From NCBI GenBank assembly GCA_017399065.1, contig JAFQEL010000025.1, forward strand, positions 1 through 42,967: DNA of 42,967 bases, read 5' to 3'. Positions 7,691 to 16,187 of this stretch are shown here, piece after piece. The notes under the pieces were generated by a model. It saw nothing but the letters and a program-made list of their open reading frames with translations. It searched no databases and was not told the DNA's origin. The stretch is from Clostridia bacterium (lineage in GTDB: Bacteria > Bacillota > Clostridia > Oscillospirales > Acutalibacteraceae). The translations under genes were made by a program, and so were the position numbers. Each line of letters starts with the position of its first letter. The stretch's first letter is position 1.

Positions 7691-9106
7691 ATGAATTTTA
7701 GTATATCAAAAGAAACCATTTTAAATGGAATGGAAACAATGAACGGCTTCGGACTTCGTCTTACCGGTTCGGAGGGTCAGCAGAAATTTGTGGATTATCT
7801 GAAAGACGAAATTCACAAAATGGGTTTTAAGACGTACAGCGACCTTTATTCTTTTGACCGTTGGGAGGAAAAGCATTCTTCGATTAAAATTAAAAATAAT
7901 GACGGTGATGAAGAAATTGAAGTTACCTCTGCGTGGCCATATTCAGGTGAAACCGATGAAAACGGCATCACAGAGGAAATAGTAGAGATTTTCGGTAAGC
8001 ATATCAACTATCTTCCAGCAAGAGGCAAGATTGCCCTTGTAAAAGTTAAAGACCTTGAAAAAGTACCGACAGGCTTTGCTTTTAATCAGCGTAATTCATA
8101 CCCGAACGGCTTGTCGCTTCCGAAAAACTATAAAGGTCCCGTTGCAGATTCTTTTGTTAAAATACCTCTTATCTCAGTTGCAAAAGCAATGGGCGTTAAG
8201 GCTGTTATATGCATATGGGAAGGTATGAGTGATGAAATGGTAAAGGGACAATATCTTCCTTTTATTATGGATTATCAAGGTATTCCTGCCCTGTGGGTCG
8301 GTGAAGAATCGGGCGAAAAGCTCAAAAAGGCTGCAAAGGAAAAGAAGAAGGTTAATCTTGTTCTCGCAGCCGAAAAAGAGAAAAACGCAAAGACAGAATC
8401 ATTTTATGCCGTTATTGAAGGCAAAAACAAAAAGGAAGCCATCATCATCAACACCCATACCGACGGTATAAACTGCGTTGAGGAAAACGGCCCTATTGCT
8501 ATGCTTGAAATGATGCGGCACTTAAAGGAAGCTAAGCTTGACAGAACTCTGATTTTCGTTTTTGCTACAGGTCATTTCAGGTTACCTGATTTCAAGGAGC
8601 ACGATATTCAGGCAACTTCAAAGTGGCTTAAAAATCACCGTGATATGTGGGACGGCAAAAAGGGACATATCAAGGCTGTTGCAAGCCTTGGTGTTGAGCA
8701 TTTGGGCTGTACAGAATGGAAAGACAACGACAGCAAATATCAATGTACAAACCCCATTGATGTTGAGCTTGTCTATACTGCAAACAGAGCGATGGACAAG
8801 GTTTATTATGACGCACTTAAGGACAGAACAATGGTCAGAACCGTAACAGTAAAAGGGCATAATTTCCTTCATTTTGGAGAAGGTCAGCCGCCGAGAAATG
8901 TGGGTATTTCCGATATTTCACTTGTAACTGCTCCGGATTACCTGACTGCAATAAACGAAACTCATCAGATGGAAAAATTTAACCTTGACCTTATGTGTGA
9001 GCAGATTGAAACATTCCTTAAAATGACACTTGCACTCGATAAAATGAGTGCAGAAGAGATAGGCAAGCCTGAGCCGTATTCACTTGTATTAGGTAAGATA
9101 AAGTAA
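7691..9106 (+). CDS. M28-like peptidase with PA-type insert
   Basis: 471 residues without a signal peptide. The N-terminal FGLRLTGSEGQQKFVDYL and a middle region resembling a protease-associated insert (about 90-235) precede an aminopeptidase-like fold. HTDG (H256, D258) is the first metal-ligand motif of M28 peptidases; ENG (E265) occupies the place of the usual DN-(A/S)-G, and SLGVEHLGC (E336, H337) and SDISLVTAPD (D408) may supply later ligands. The common catalytic Glu-Glu motif is not obvious: the equivalent strand reads FVFATGHFRLP. The enzyme may therefore be a divergent hydrolase or have altered metal chemistry. It is preceded by GAGGAAGG and follows the sigma/anti-sigma pair by 32 bases, probably in the same operon. 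Confidence 0.8.
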   Translation: MNFSISKETILNGMETMNGFGLRLTGSEGQQKFVDYLKDEIHKMGFKTYSDLYSFDRWEEKHSSIKIKNNDGDEEIEVTSAWPYSGETDENGITEEIVEIFGKHINYLPARGKIALVKVKDLEKVPTGFAFNQRNSYPNGLSLPKNYKGPVADSFVKIPLISVAKAMGVKAVICIWEGMSDEMVKGQYLPFIMDYQGIPALWVGEESGEKLKKAAKEKKKVNLVLAAEKEKNAKTESFYAVIEGKNKKEAIIINTHTDGINCVEENGPIAMLEMMRHLKEAKLDRTLIFVFATGHFRLPDFKEHDIQATSKWLKNHRDMWDGKKGHIKAVASLGVEHLGCTEWKDNDSKYQCTNPIDVELVYTANRAMDKVYYDALKDRTMVRTVTVKGHNFLHFGEGQPPRNVGISDISLVTAPDYLTAINETHQMEKFNLDLMCEQIETFLKMTLALDKMSAEEIGKPEPYSLVLGKIK

Positions 9107-9109
9107 AGA

Positions 9110-9148
9110 TCAACCCTACCGTTAATTAACAACTAACAATAGGGTTGA
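9110..9148 (+). terminator. hairpin after the peptidase gene
   Basis: TCAACCCTA (9110-9118) pairs with TAGGGTTGA (9140-9148). No T-tract follows immediately, so this may be only a weak terminator or an RNA 3'-end stem. It separates the peptidase from the leucine-rich repeat gene. Confidence 0.4.
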
Positions 9149-9189
9149 GTATGGTTATATAATGATTTTTTAGGAACTGAGGTGTATTT

Positions 9190-12030
9190 ATGAAACGAAA
9201 AATTTTATCTGTTTTGCTTATATTAACTTTAATTGTATCAGCAATGCCGATGACTATATCTTTCAAGGCAAATGCTGCAGAGAATACGGGTATTTACACT
9301 TGGGATGATTATGAATACAGGGTTATAAATATCAATGAGATTGAAATAGTAAGCTATAACGGTTCAGATTCAAAAGTTACTATTCCCTCTGAAATTTCCG
9401 GTATGCCCGTTACATCAATCGGACAATTCAGTTTTAACGGCAAAGAAACGCGCAATCCAAAACCTGTTATTCACCCTAACGCTTCGAGCAATAAAAAAAT
9501 TCAGCAAGTGGTTATACCTTCAAGTGTTAAAACAATATGTGCAAAGGCATTCGCTTTTATGGACTCCCTTACAGATGTTGTTTTAAGCGAAGGGCTTGAA
9601 GTTATAAATGAATTTGCTTTTGCAGATTGTCCGTTACTTACCGAACTTAAATTACCCGACAGCCTTGTTACATTTGAATTCACCGCTGTAGCAGGTACGC
9701 CTGTTACAGAACTTGTTTTCGGATCAAATGTTACATCCATAGATATTAAAACTTCCACAAAGTCTTATGCAAATTCAGAATATTCTTACGTAAGGAAGAT
9801 TGTTTTCAATTCGGATTATATATCTATCGAAAATATCTCTCTTGCCCCGACCACAAGTATGCCGATTGAAATTGTTTCTAACGGAATGCTTAAGCTCGGA
9901 TCTTCATTCGGAATTCAGCACCAAGGTTCTGTAGACAGAATCGTATGTAAAGGCGGTGTTATTTATGATGCTGTGTTACAGCTGTTGAATAATAATATGG
10001 GTTATTATTTCGATAATTCGGATGACAGCATTGTTTTTTCTTGTGAAGAGCTTTCCAGACCCAATACCTATGAAAGCAATGGGTTCAGATATTTTCTCAA
10101 TGAGGAGTCTGAAGCAACAATCTCCTATTACGTTGGAAATGAAAGTATTGTTGTTGTTCCCGAAACGCTTGACGGATATCCTGTAACAGAAATCGGAGAA
10201 TTTGCATTTTCCAGTTTTTTCAGCAGCGATTATTTTTATAAATATGGTTCTGATGATCTCATTTCAAATGATCTTATTACATCAATAACGCTGCCCGAAA
10301 CCATTAAGGTTATCGGTGATTATGCCTTTGCAGGTAACCTTAAACTTGTGGAAATCAACATACCCTCAAAGGTAACAACCATTCCTTACGAATGTTTTAA
10401 CAGTTGCGAATCTTTGGAATATGTTGAGCTCCCTGAATCCGTTAACAAAATTGAGGCACGAGCTTTTTATTGTTGTAAAAATCTTGAGAGTATTTCTCTG
10501 CCGGAAAGCATTGATGAAATCTGCGAGAATACATTCAGCGGTTGCAAAACACTTGAGTCAATTGATATGAACGGCGTAAAAAAGATTGGCAAAGAAGCGT
10601 TTCGTTACTGTGAAAAACTTGTAATTAACGAATTGCCTGAAACTCTTACCGAGCTTGGTGAGGGCGCTTTCTACTGCTGCGAATCCATTGAACGCCTTGA
10701 TTTATCTAAAGTAACAAAAATCGGTGCATATGCAATGGAGTATTGCAAGGGTTTAAAAGAGGTTATTCTCAATGATAATCTTGAACATCTTGAATCCGGA
10801 GTTTTTCAATCATGTACTGCTCTTGAAAGCATTAAACTTCCCAAAAAGCTTGTTTCAATAGGCTCTTGCTGTTTCCGCCTTTCCGGATTAAAGAGTGTAG
10901 CTTTTAATAACGGACTTCAAACCATTGGAAAATGTGCTTTTGATGGTTGTTTCGATCTTACGAATGTTGTTTTACCTGACAGCCTTGAGTACATTTGGCA
11001 TAGCGCATTTTTTGAGTGCGATATTAAGGAGATCAACATTCCCGTTAATCTGAAAATTTTGGGATATTATGCATTTGCACGTTGTGAGGAACTTACTACT
11101 GTTTATTTCAACGCAATCAACTGCAGGGTCAGTAATCTAAACGGCGATGAAGCCTATGTTCCCGATGATTGGTCTACTGCATCACCGTTCTATGAAACAA
11201 AAATTACAAACATTTATTTTGGCGAAAACATTACTGCTATCAGCGGCAAATCTGAAATCTGTGGTACGTTTGAAAATTGCTACACTCTTCAATCAATAAC
11301 AATTCCCGATACGGTTAATGAAATCGGTACTGCGGCATTCAAAAATTGCACAAACCTTGAAACAGCAATTATCCCCAACAGTGTAACTGAAATTGCAGAC
11401 GATGCCTTTGACGGCTGTGATAACCTTACCATTTATTGCCTTGATTCCTCTTATGCGCACTCTTATGCAACGGAAAAGGGAATTGCCGTAAGTACATTCA
11501 TAATTGAAAAAATCCCCAATCAGACCTATACCGGCTCTCAGATTAAGCCTGTCATCAGCGTTTCTGTTTCAGGCAATCCGCTTACTGAAAACAGAGATTT
11601 TATCGTAAGCTACAGCAACAACATTAATGTCGGCGAAGCAAAGGTTAAAGTAACAGGTCTTGGAGATTATTCAATATTCACAAGCATTGCAAACTTCACC
11701 ATTATCACAAAGAACATTGCTCCTGTAACTATCGCCCCCGTTGCAGACCAGAATTATACCGGCGAAGCTGTTACTCCGTCGCTTACAGTAACAGACGGCA
11801 GCAACATTCTCAGAGAAGGCACGGACTACACCGTTACCTATAAGAACAATGTCAATACCGGCACAGCTACCGCAACTATTCAAGGTATCGGCAACTACTC
11901 CGGCACAGCAAGCGTAACCTTCACCATCCTCGAACAGTCTTTCTTTGAAAGATTGCTGAGTGCAATATCCACCTTTTTCACAACAATTGTCACTTGGCTG
12001 CAAGCATTGTTCGGCATTCAAATCAAATAA
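9190..12030 (+). CDS. secreted BspA-type leucine-rich repeat surface protein
   Basis: 946 residues. A signal peptide is clear (MKRKILSVLLILTLIVSAMP followed by an A-x-A site near residue 30). Two blocks of LRR_5/BspA-like repeats follow (about 50-200 and 310-760), with recurring units such as IGEFAFSS, LPESVNKIEARAF and ESIDEICENTFSGC. The C-terminal part carries two repeats of about 68 residues (NQTYTGSQIKPVISV and DQNYTGEAVTPSLTV, both ending in GxGxY...F), which look like Ig/MBG-type modules. A hydrophobic tail (TFFTTIVTWLQALFG) ends the protein and could anchor it; there is no LPxTG motif. BspA-like proteins are surface adhesins or mucin/host-interaction factors in gut and oral bacteria. 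The ribosome site AGGAACTGAGG precedes the start. Confidence 0.9.
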   Translation: MKRKILSVLLILTLIVSAMPMTISFKANAAENTGIYTWDDYEYRVININEIEIVSYNGSDSKVTIPSEISGMPVTSIGQFSFNGKETRNPKPVIHPNASSNKKIQQVVIPSSVKTICAKAFAFMDSLTDVVLSEGLEVINEFAFADCPLLTELKLPDSLVTFEFTAVAGTPVTELVFGSNVTSIDIKTSTKSYANSEYSYVRKIVFNSDYISIENISLAPTTSMPIEIVSNGMLKLGSSFGIQHQGSVDRIVCKGGVIYDAVLQLLNNNMGYYFDNSDDSIVFSCEELSRPNTYESNGFRYFLNEESEATISYYVGNESIVVVPETLDGYPVTEIGEFAFSSFFSSDYFYKYGSDDLISNDLITSITLPETIKVIGDYAFAGNLKLVEINIPSKVTTIPYECFNSCESLEYVELPESVNKIEARAFYCCKNLESISLPESIDEICENTFSGCKTLESIDMNGVKKIGKEAFRYCEKLVINELPETLTELGEGAFYCCESIERLDLSKVTKIGAYAMEYCKGLKEVILNDNLEHLESGVFQSCTALESIKLPKKLVSIGSCCFRLSGLKSVAFNNGLQTIGKCAFDGCFDLTNVVLPDSLEYIWHSAFFECDIKEINIPVNLKILGYYAFARCEELTTVYFNAINCRVSNLNGDEAYVPDDWSTASPFYETKITNIYFGENITAISGKSEICGTFENCYTLQSITIPDTVNEIGTAAFKNCTNLETAIIPNSVTEIADDAFDGCDNLTIYCLDSSYAHSYATEKGIAVSTFIIEKIPNQTYTGSQIKPVISVSVSGNPLTENRDFIVSYSNNINVGEAKVKVTGLGDYSIFTSIANFTIITKNIAPVTIAPVADQNYTGEAVTPSLTVTDGSNILREGTDYTVTYKNNVNTGTATATIQGIGNYSGTASVTFTILEQSFFERLLSAISTFFTTIVTWLQALFGIQIK

Positions 12031-12043
12031 ATCCTAACACCAC

Positions 12044-12081
12044 AACCACCCAGCTTGAGCAAAAACTCAGGTCGGGTGGTT
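12044..12081 (+). terminator. hairpin terminator of the leucine-rich repeat gene
   Basis: AACCACCCAGCTTGAG pairs with CTCAGGTCGGGTGGTT with two or three mismatches around a short A-rich loop. The following tail is CTCTGTTAT, a weak T-run. The position just after the stop codon supports it. Confidence 0.6.
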
Positions 12082-12274
12082 CTCTGTTATCGATAAAAGC
12101 AAAACTGCAAATAACGTTTTTTATCTTTAAAACTCAATAATAAAGTTGCTTCAATCTGTTATTGTTTTCCAAACATCCGCAGAGGTATCATTATCTACTT
12201 CAATTTTATATATTACCCCCATAATAACCAATCCTTTCAAAACATAAATATAACACCAAGGATATCTCACTACC

Positions 12275-12487
12275 TTAACAATTAATCAATTCATCATAAA
12301 CAACTTCTCTTACCCTTGCTTCAATGTTGTTCATCAGTGTAACCCATTTCATTTGGTCTTGTTCTTTCAATTCCTCTGTTATCCCCTCCGCCTCTTTCAT
12401 CTGTTCTACAAGCGTATCAAACATTTCTACAGCCTGCTTTTCAACTTCTGCACAGTGCTGATTCCCCAAATTGAACAATGTTGACAT
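12275..12487 (-). pseudogene. tnpV: truncated TnpV-family gene
   Basis: The 70 residues match only the C-terminal half of the TnpV family and can be compared with the complete copy at 16188-16541. Shared features include QHCAEVEKQA, MFDTLVEQMKEAEGITE, the QM(K/E)WV turn and a final ELI. TnpV is a small protein of unknown function carried by clostridial mobile elements. The N-terminal ~45 residues are missing, and the remaining ATG overlaps the -35 box of the divergent promoter at 12481-12509. This is probably a remnant left by insertion or rearrangement, although a short product could still be made. The two copies differ at roughly a third or more of positions, so they are not a recent duplication. 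Confidence 0.7.
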
Positions 12488-12509
12488 AATACTTAATTCG
12501 TGTTATAAT
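12481..12509 (+). promoter_or_regulatory. near-perfect sigma-A promoter of the accessory cassette
   Basis: TTGACA (12481-12486), a 17-base spacer and TATAAT (12504-12509) match the consensus exactly. Transcription should begin around 12516, inside the palindrome that follows. Such a strong promoter in front of a small HTH gene suggests repression rather than activation. Confidence 0.85.
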
Positions 12510-12510
12510 G

Positions 12511-12532
12511 TTCTATGTAATATAACATAGAA
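12511..12532. promoter_or_regulatory. palindromic operator over the transcription start
   Basis: TTCTATGT-AATATA-ACATAGAA has perfect 8-bp arms around a 6-bp AT centre. It lies between the -10 box and the ribosome site (AAAAAGGAGG), so a bound repressor would block initiation. The first gene encodes an XRE-type protein, the obvious candidate ligand (inference). Confidence 0.75.
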
Positions 12533-12547
12533 AAAGGAGGCAGCGCA

Positions 12548-12931
12548 GTGTCAAAAAAGAACTTTGATAGCAAAAAGGAGCAAAAACAACAATTAGGCGA
12601 GATGTTGACTCTTTGCCGAGGCAAAAGAAGTTTACGCGAAATTGCCCGAGCAATTGAGATTCCTGCTTCTAATCTTAGTTATATTGAAAAGGGCATCAAC
12701 GCTCCTAGCCCTGAAGTGTACGAAAGAATCATTATAGAGTTATCACCCTCGGATAAAAAACGTCAAGAAATGGATGCTTTATATAGCTGTATTAGAGATC
12801 TTCCGCCACCTGATGTGTGCGAAATACTTGTCGCTAACAGCGGACTCAATAATTCACTGCGTTTGCTTGGAAACAAGCATATTTCTAACGATATGCTTAT
12901 ACAAATCAACAAATTGTTTGCATCATTATAA
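12548..12931 (+). CDS. XRE-family helix-turn-helix regulator of the cassette
   Basis: 127 residues from a GTG start with AAAAAGGAGG upstream. Residues about 20-70 form an XRE HTH: MLTLCRGKRSLREIARAIEI, then SNLSYIEKGINAPSPEVYER as recognition helix and linker. The C-terminal half (DALYSCIRDLPPPDVCEILV) probably dimerises. It is the first gene of the cassette, 15 bases ahead of the 620-aa fusion gene, and sits immediately downstream of a palindromic site, which suggests autorepression. In restriction, toxin-antitoxin and defence loci a controller of this type often restrains expression of the effector genes. The effector in this case would be the PIN/GNAT/HNH proteins. Confidence 0.9.
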   Translation: MSKKNFDSKKEQKQQLGEMLTLCRGKRSLREIARAIEIPASNLSYIEKGINAPSPEVYERIIIELSPSDKKRQEMDALYSCIRDLPPPDVCEILVANSGLNNSLRLLGNKHISNDMLIQINKLFASL

Positions 12932-12946
12932 TAAGAGGGAGATAAT

Positions 12947-14809
12947 ATGAAAACATATTACTTAAAAATTAGAGATAAATTCATTGGCGAAATCAATGCC
13001 GGAAACAAAAAACACGAATACAGATTAGCATCCCCAGAAAGAACGCAGGTAAAAGTTGGCGATACCCTTGTTTTGATTTCTAACCAAAACAAATCCGTCT
13101 TCGTAAAAACTACCGTAAAGGGTATAAAAATTTTCCCCGGTTGGAGAGAAGCTTTGGAAGATAATTGGCAACAAGATTTTCAAAACTTATATTCCACGAT
13201 TGACGAAGCCTTGCGAGAATGTTATAAGTTTTATCCCAAAGACGAAGTCGATACCTATGGTATTATTGTTTATGAAATTGAACCGCTTAAAACGGACATC
13301 TTGCAATCCAGCATCCTTATTGATACTAATATCATAATCAAGAGAGAAAGCAGTAATAATGTAACCTTCGAAATTGCCAGTTTGTTTAATTGGTTTTATA
13401 AAAAAGGATCTGCGATATTTATTCATGAGCGGTCCAAAGAGGAACTCTCTACTCATCGTGATGAAGCGATAAAAAACAATATGCTTACAAAGCTGAAATC
13501 ATATAACACTTTACCTGCATTCATACATCAACCAGACAATTATTTCGAAACGGTTATTTCTCAGTATGCAAAAGATCAAAACGGAATTATTGACAATGCT
13601 TTATTGCGTGAAGTGTATGACGGTAATGTTGGCATACTTCTAACGGATGATAATCTTATTTTGAGGAAGGCACAGGAGTTATACATTCGGGATAGAGTTC
13701 TTACATCGGCTGAACTTCTGTCATGGTTTGAAACCTGTGACCCTAAAAACATTGAATATAAGATGTTGGCAGTTACATTAAGTGAGTTTGGCGATATAGA
13801 TTTAAACTCTTCATTTTTTGATACCTTGAGAGAGGATTACGAAGGGATTGTTTTTGATAATTGGTTCAAGAAAAAAGCTCGTAATAAAGAAAAAGCATAT
13901 ATATTCAAAAACGAATCCGGGCAATTACAAGGCTTTTTATACCTCAAAGATGAGTACGAGAATGAGCCTGACTATCTGAAAGTAACACCACCACTTGCTC
14001 CCAAACGTAGGATGAAGATAGGAACATTTAAAATTGAGCCAACTGGTTTCCGTCTTGGTGAACGCTTCTTAAAAATCATTTTCGACAATGCAAGAAGCCG
14101 TAAAGTCGATGAGATTTATGTTACCCTGTTTGAAAATAAGCGTGATGGGGTCAAACAATTAAAGTTGTTAATGGAAGAATGGGGATTTCGCAAACACGGC
14201 TATAAGCCGAATGGTGAACTTGTTCTTGTAAAAACGATGGAAGCATACGATTCTAACGAAAGTCCCAAATTCAACTATCCACTTCTAAAATTTGCACCTG
14301 ATTGTTATTTTCTGCCTATATATGCCCAGTATCATACAGATCTCTTTCCCGATATGATATTGAAAAATGAGGATATGCATCTGTATGAAGATAAAAAGGC
14401 TCATCGATATGCTTTGGAGAAAATCTATCTTTCTGGTTCTTATGACGCGTCTGCTAATCCGGGAGATCTGTTTGTCATATATCGAATAGCAGAAAGAGAG
14501 CCAAAAAAGTATACTTCAGTTATAACCGGAATTGCTATCATCGAAAGTATAACAAAAACAAAAACGGCCGATGAATGTGTAGCTATATGTAAAAACCGCT
14601 CTGTATTCACCGAAGAAGAGATTAGGGAAATGCATAAGACTCGACCGATCGTTATTAAACTACTCGATTATATGCCTTTTACTACAAAAGTAACTTTGGA
14701 TCAATTACGAGAAAACGGAATTGTGGCAAAAAATGCCGGTCCACGTCCCTTTAATCAAATATCCAAAGAACAGTTCGAAATTATATACAGATTAGGAATG
14801 GAGGTATGA
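12947..14809 (+). CDS. ASCH-PIN-GNAT fusion protein with C-terminal ASCH-like domain
   Basis: 620 residues with four recognisable modules. Residues 1-113 look like an ASCH/PUA-type RNA-binding domain (INAGNKKHEYRL, VGDTLVLIS). Residues 122-260 look like a PIN nuclease: SILIDTNIIIKRE (D126), an acidic SKEELSTH (E165/E166), IIDNALLREV (D216) and GILLTDDNLILRKA (D234/D235). Residues about 285-432 fit a GNAT acetyltransferase, with FRLGERFLKIIFDNA as the acetyl-CoA loop-helix and IYVTLFEN as the following strand. Residues about 450-620 resemble another ASCH/PUA unit (NPGDLFVIYRIAE, TGIAIIESI). PIN domains cut RNA, GNAT toxins can acetylate tRNA, and ASCH domains bind or act on RNA, so an RNA-targeting effector is plausible. 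Its stop region adjoins the stand-alone ASCH gene. Not matched to a named system by me. Confidence 0.8.
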   Translation: MKTYYLKIRDKFIGEINAGNKKHEYRLASPERTQVKVGDTLVLISNQNKSVFVKTTVKGIKIFPGWREALEDNWQQDFQNLYSTIDEALRECYKFYPKDEVDTYGIIVYEIEPLKTDILQSSILIDTNIIIKRESSNNVTFEIASLFNWFYKKGSAIFIHERSKEELSTHRDEAIKNNMLTKLKSYNTLPAFIHQPDNYFETVISQYAKDQNGIIDNALLREVYDGNVGILLTDDNLILRKAQELYIRDRVLTSAELLSWFETCDPKNIEYKMLAVTLSEFGDIDLNSSFFDTLREDYEGIVFDNWFKKKARNKEKAYIFKNESGQLQGFLYLKDEYENEPDYLKVTPPLAPKRRMKIGTFKIEPTGFRLGERFLKIIFDNARSRKVDEIYVTLFENKRDGVKQLKLLMEEWGFRKHGYKPNGELVLVKTMEAYDSNESPKFNYPLLKFAPDCYFLPIYAQYHTDLFPDMILKNEDMHLYEDKKAHRYALEKIYLSGSYDASANPGDLFVIYRIAEREPKKYTSVITGIAIIESITKTKTADECVAICKNRSVFTEEEIREMHKTRPIVIKLLDYMPFTTKVTLDQLRENGIVAKNAGPRPFNQISKEQFEIIYRLGMEV

Positions 14810-14814
14810 GTGTA

Positions 14815-15186
14815 ATGAAAAGAAAAATACTTATATCCATAAATCCCGAGCATGTTCAAAATATTATTGCAGGGATAAAGAAATACGAGTATCGCAAAAT
14901 CGCTGCTAAACAAGATATCTCGTCTATAATAATTTATGAAACAACTCCCATAAAACGAATTGTAGCAGAAGCTGAAATCGTTGATGTATTAGAACTTCCC
15001 CCCGAGGAACTTTGGGAACAGACAAAAAATGAATCCGGCATTAGCAAGGCATTCTTTGACAGATATTTTAACAATAGATCGGTAGCATTTGCATATAAAT
15101 TAGGCGAAATCAAAGTATATGATACGCCAAAAACATTAATGGATTACGGCATCAAAGCAGCTCCGCAATCCTTTGTATATGTTTAA
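14815..15186 (+). CDS. stand-alone ASCH-domain protein
   Basis: About 123 residues. The pattern ILISINPEHVQNIIAGIKKYEYRK followed by SSIIIYETTPIKRIVAEAEI is characteristic of ASCH/PUA-like domains. The ATG at 14815 is preferred because GGAGGT lies nine bases upstream; the earlier in-frame ATG at 14806 touches that ribosome site and would overlap the fusion gene by four bases. It is related in style to the terminal ASCH units of the fusion protein. ASCH proteins bind RNA, and some are amidohydrolases acting on N4-acetylcytidine (YqfB) or ribonucleases. Beside a GNAT protein, a role reversing or reading a nucleic-acid acetyl mark, or neutralising the fusion protein, is conceivable but unproved. 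Confidence 0.85.
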   Translation: MKRKILISINPEHVQNIIAGIKKYEYRKIAAKQDISSIIIYETTPIKRIVAEAEIVDVLELPPEELWEQTKNESGISKAFFDRYFNNRSVAFAYKLGEIKVYDTPKTLMDYGIKAAPQSFVYV

Positions 15187-15188
15187 TT

Positions 15189-16004
15189 ATGAGATGTATT
15201 TTCTGTGGAAACTACTCCTCGACATCAAGAAGTGTAGAACATATTGTTCCGGCGTCGTTCGGCAATTCTATTTCAGTTTTACCCAAAGGTATTGTATGCG
15301 ACAAATGTAATAATTATTTTGCGCGTAAAATTGAATCTCCTTTTCTTAATTCTGAAGCTGTTCTTCAACTAAGACAAGAACTCGAGATACATAATAGAGA
15401 TGGGAAAGTGGTAAACAGATTTGCTGACTTGCCAACCGAAAACATAATGCAAATTTCTCAGGATTTGCATCTTGTTATGTCGCACGAAGACAAAACCGAG
15501 GAAGAAGTAGAGCAAGCTGTATTTAAATATCAAAAATACCTCAAAAGAACAGATAAATTGCTCATAAAAACCGATTACAATTTATCCCGACTTTTAGCCA
15601 AAATGGCAGTGGAGGCTTTTGTATATAAATGTCTTGATGATATGGCTGTAATTGATTACATTATTGAAGATGAGGCATTTAAAAAGATTCGGGAATATGT
15701 TCGTTACGGCGGAAATTATATTTGGGAGTACAATGCTCGGAGAATTTATGCACGCAACGAAGCGTATCACGGCGATATAACAACTCACATCAATTATGAA
15801 TTTGATTTTCTATTTACTTCTCAAGGAAAGGCATATTTTATAATTATTATGTATGGTATCGAATATGTTATCAATATAATTGATAATACAATATCGGATT
15901 ACACCGAATGGCTAAAAGATAATCACTATATAAGCCCTTTATATATATCACCTGAACAACGAAAAAAAGAATTTGAGGGATATATGAAATTCTACAAAAA
16001 ATAA
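15189..16004 (+). CDS. HNH endonuclease
   Basis: 271 residues. The N-terminal zinc/HNH module is clear: MRCIFCG (C3, C6), SVEHIVPASFGN (H18), then GIVCDKCNNYF (C37, C40, N41). This is the HNH_5 style of small bacterial HNH nucleases, which cut DNA in restriction and defence systems. The remaining 220 residues are mostly helical with a central KMAVEAFVYKCLDDM segment and no domain I can name; they may set specificity or interactions. The start is ATG at 15189, two bases after the ASCH stop, so the genes are translationally linked. A bidirectional hairpin terminator at 16141 ends the operon. Confidence 0.85.
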   Translation: MRCIFCGNYSSTSRSVEHIVPASFGNSISVLPKGIVCDKCNNYFARKIESPFLNSEAVLQLRQELEIHNRDGKVVNRFADLPTENIMQISQDLHLVMSHEDKTEEEVEQAVFKYQKYLKRTDKLLIKTDYNLSRLLAKMAVEAFVYKCLDDMAVIDYIIEDEAFKKIREYVRYGGNYIWEYNARRIYARNEAYHGDITTHINYEFDFLFTSQGKAYFIIIMYGIEYVINIIDNTISDYTEWLKDNHYISPLYISPEQRKKEFEGYMKFYKK

Positions 16005-16140
16005 GAAGAACAATATATCAAAGTTAAAATCTAGATTTCATCCAGTTACATTATAACGGCTGATTTCCCCAGAGAAAATATATAGGTTTGATGTTTTAAG
16101 TGGGAATATAAAAATTCATATCATAAAAAACACAATAAAA

Positions 16141-16187
16141 ACATCCTTGTAATTGGAATTTGTTCCAAACACAAGGATGTTATATTT
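16141..16187. terminator. bidirectional terminator between HNH and tnpV
   Basis: ACATCCTTGT (16141-16150) pairs with ACAAGGATGT (16171-16180); an inner TTGGAA/TTCCAA stem extends it. A T-rich tail follows on the plus strand (TATATTTTTA) and A-rich sequence precedes it, giving T's for the minus strand, so it can end both convergent genes. Confidence 0.8.

Noticed and set aside
10300-11450. Repetitive DNA within the leucine-rich repeat gene
   Set aside because: The repetition is at protein level (LRR units), with diverged bases, and is explained by the BspA-type domain.
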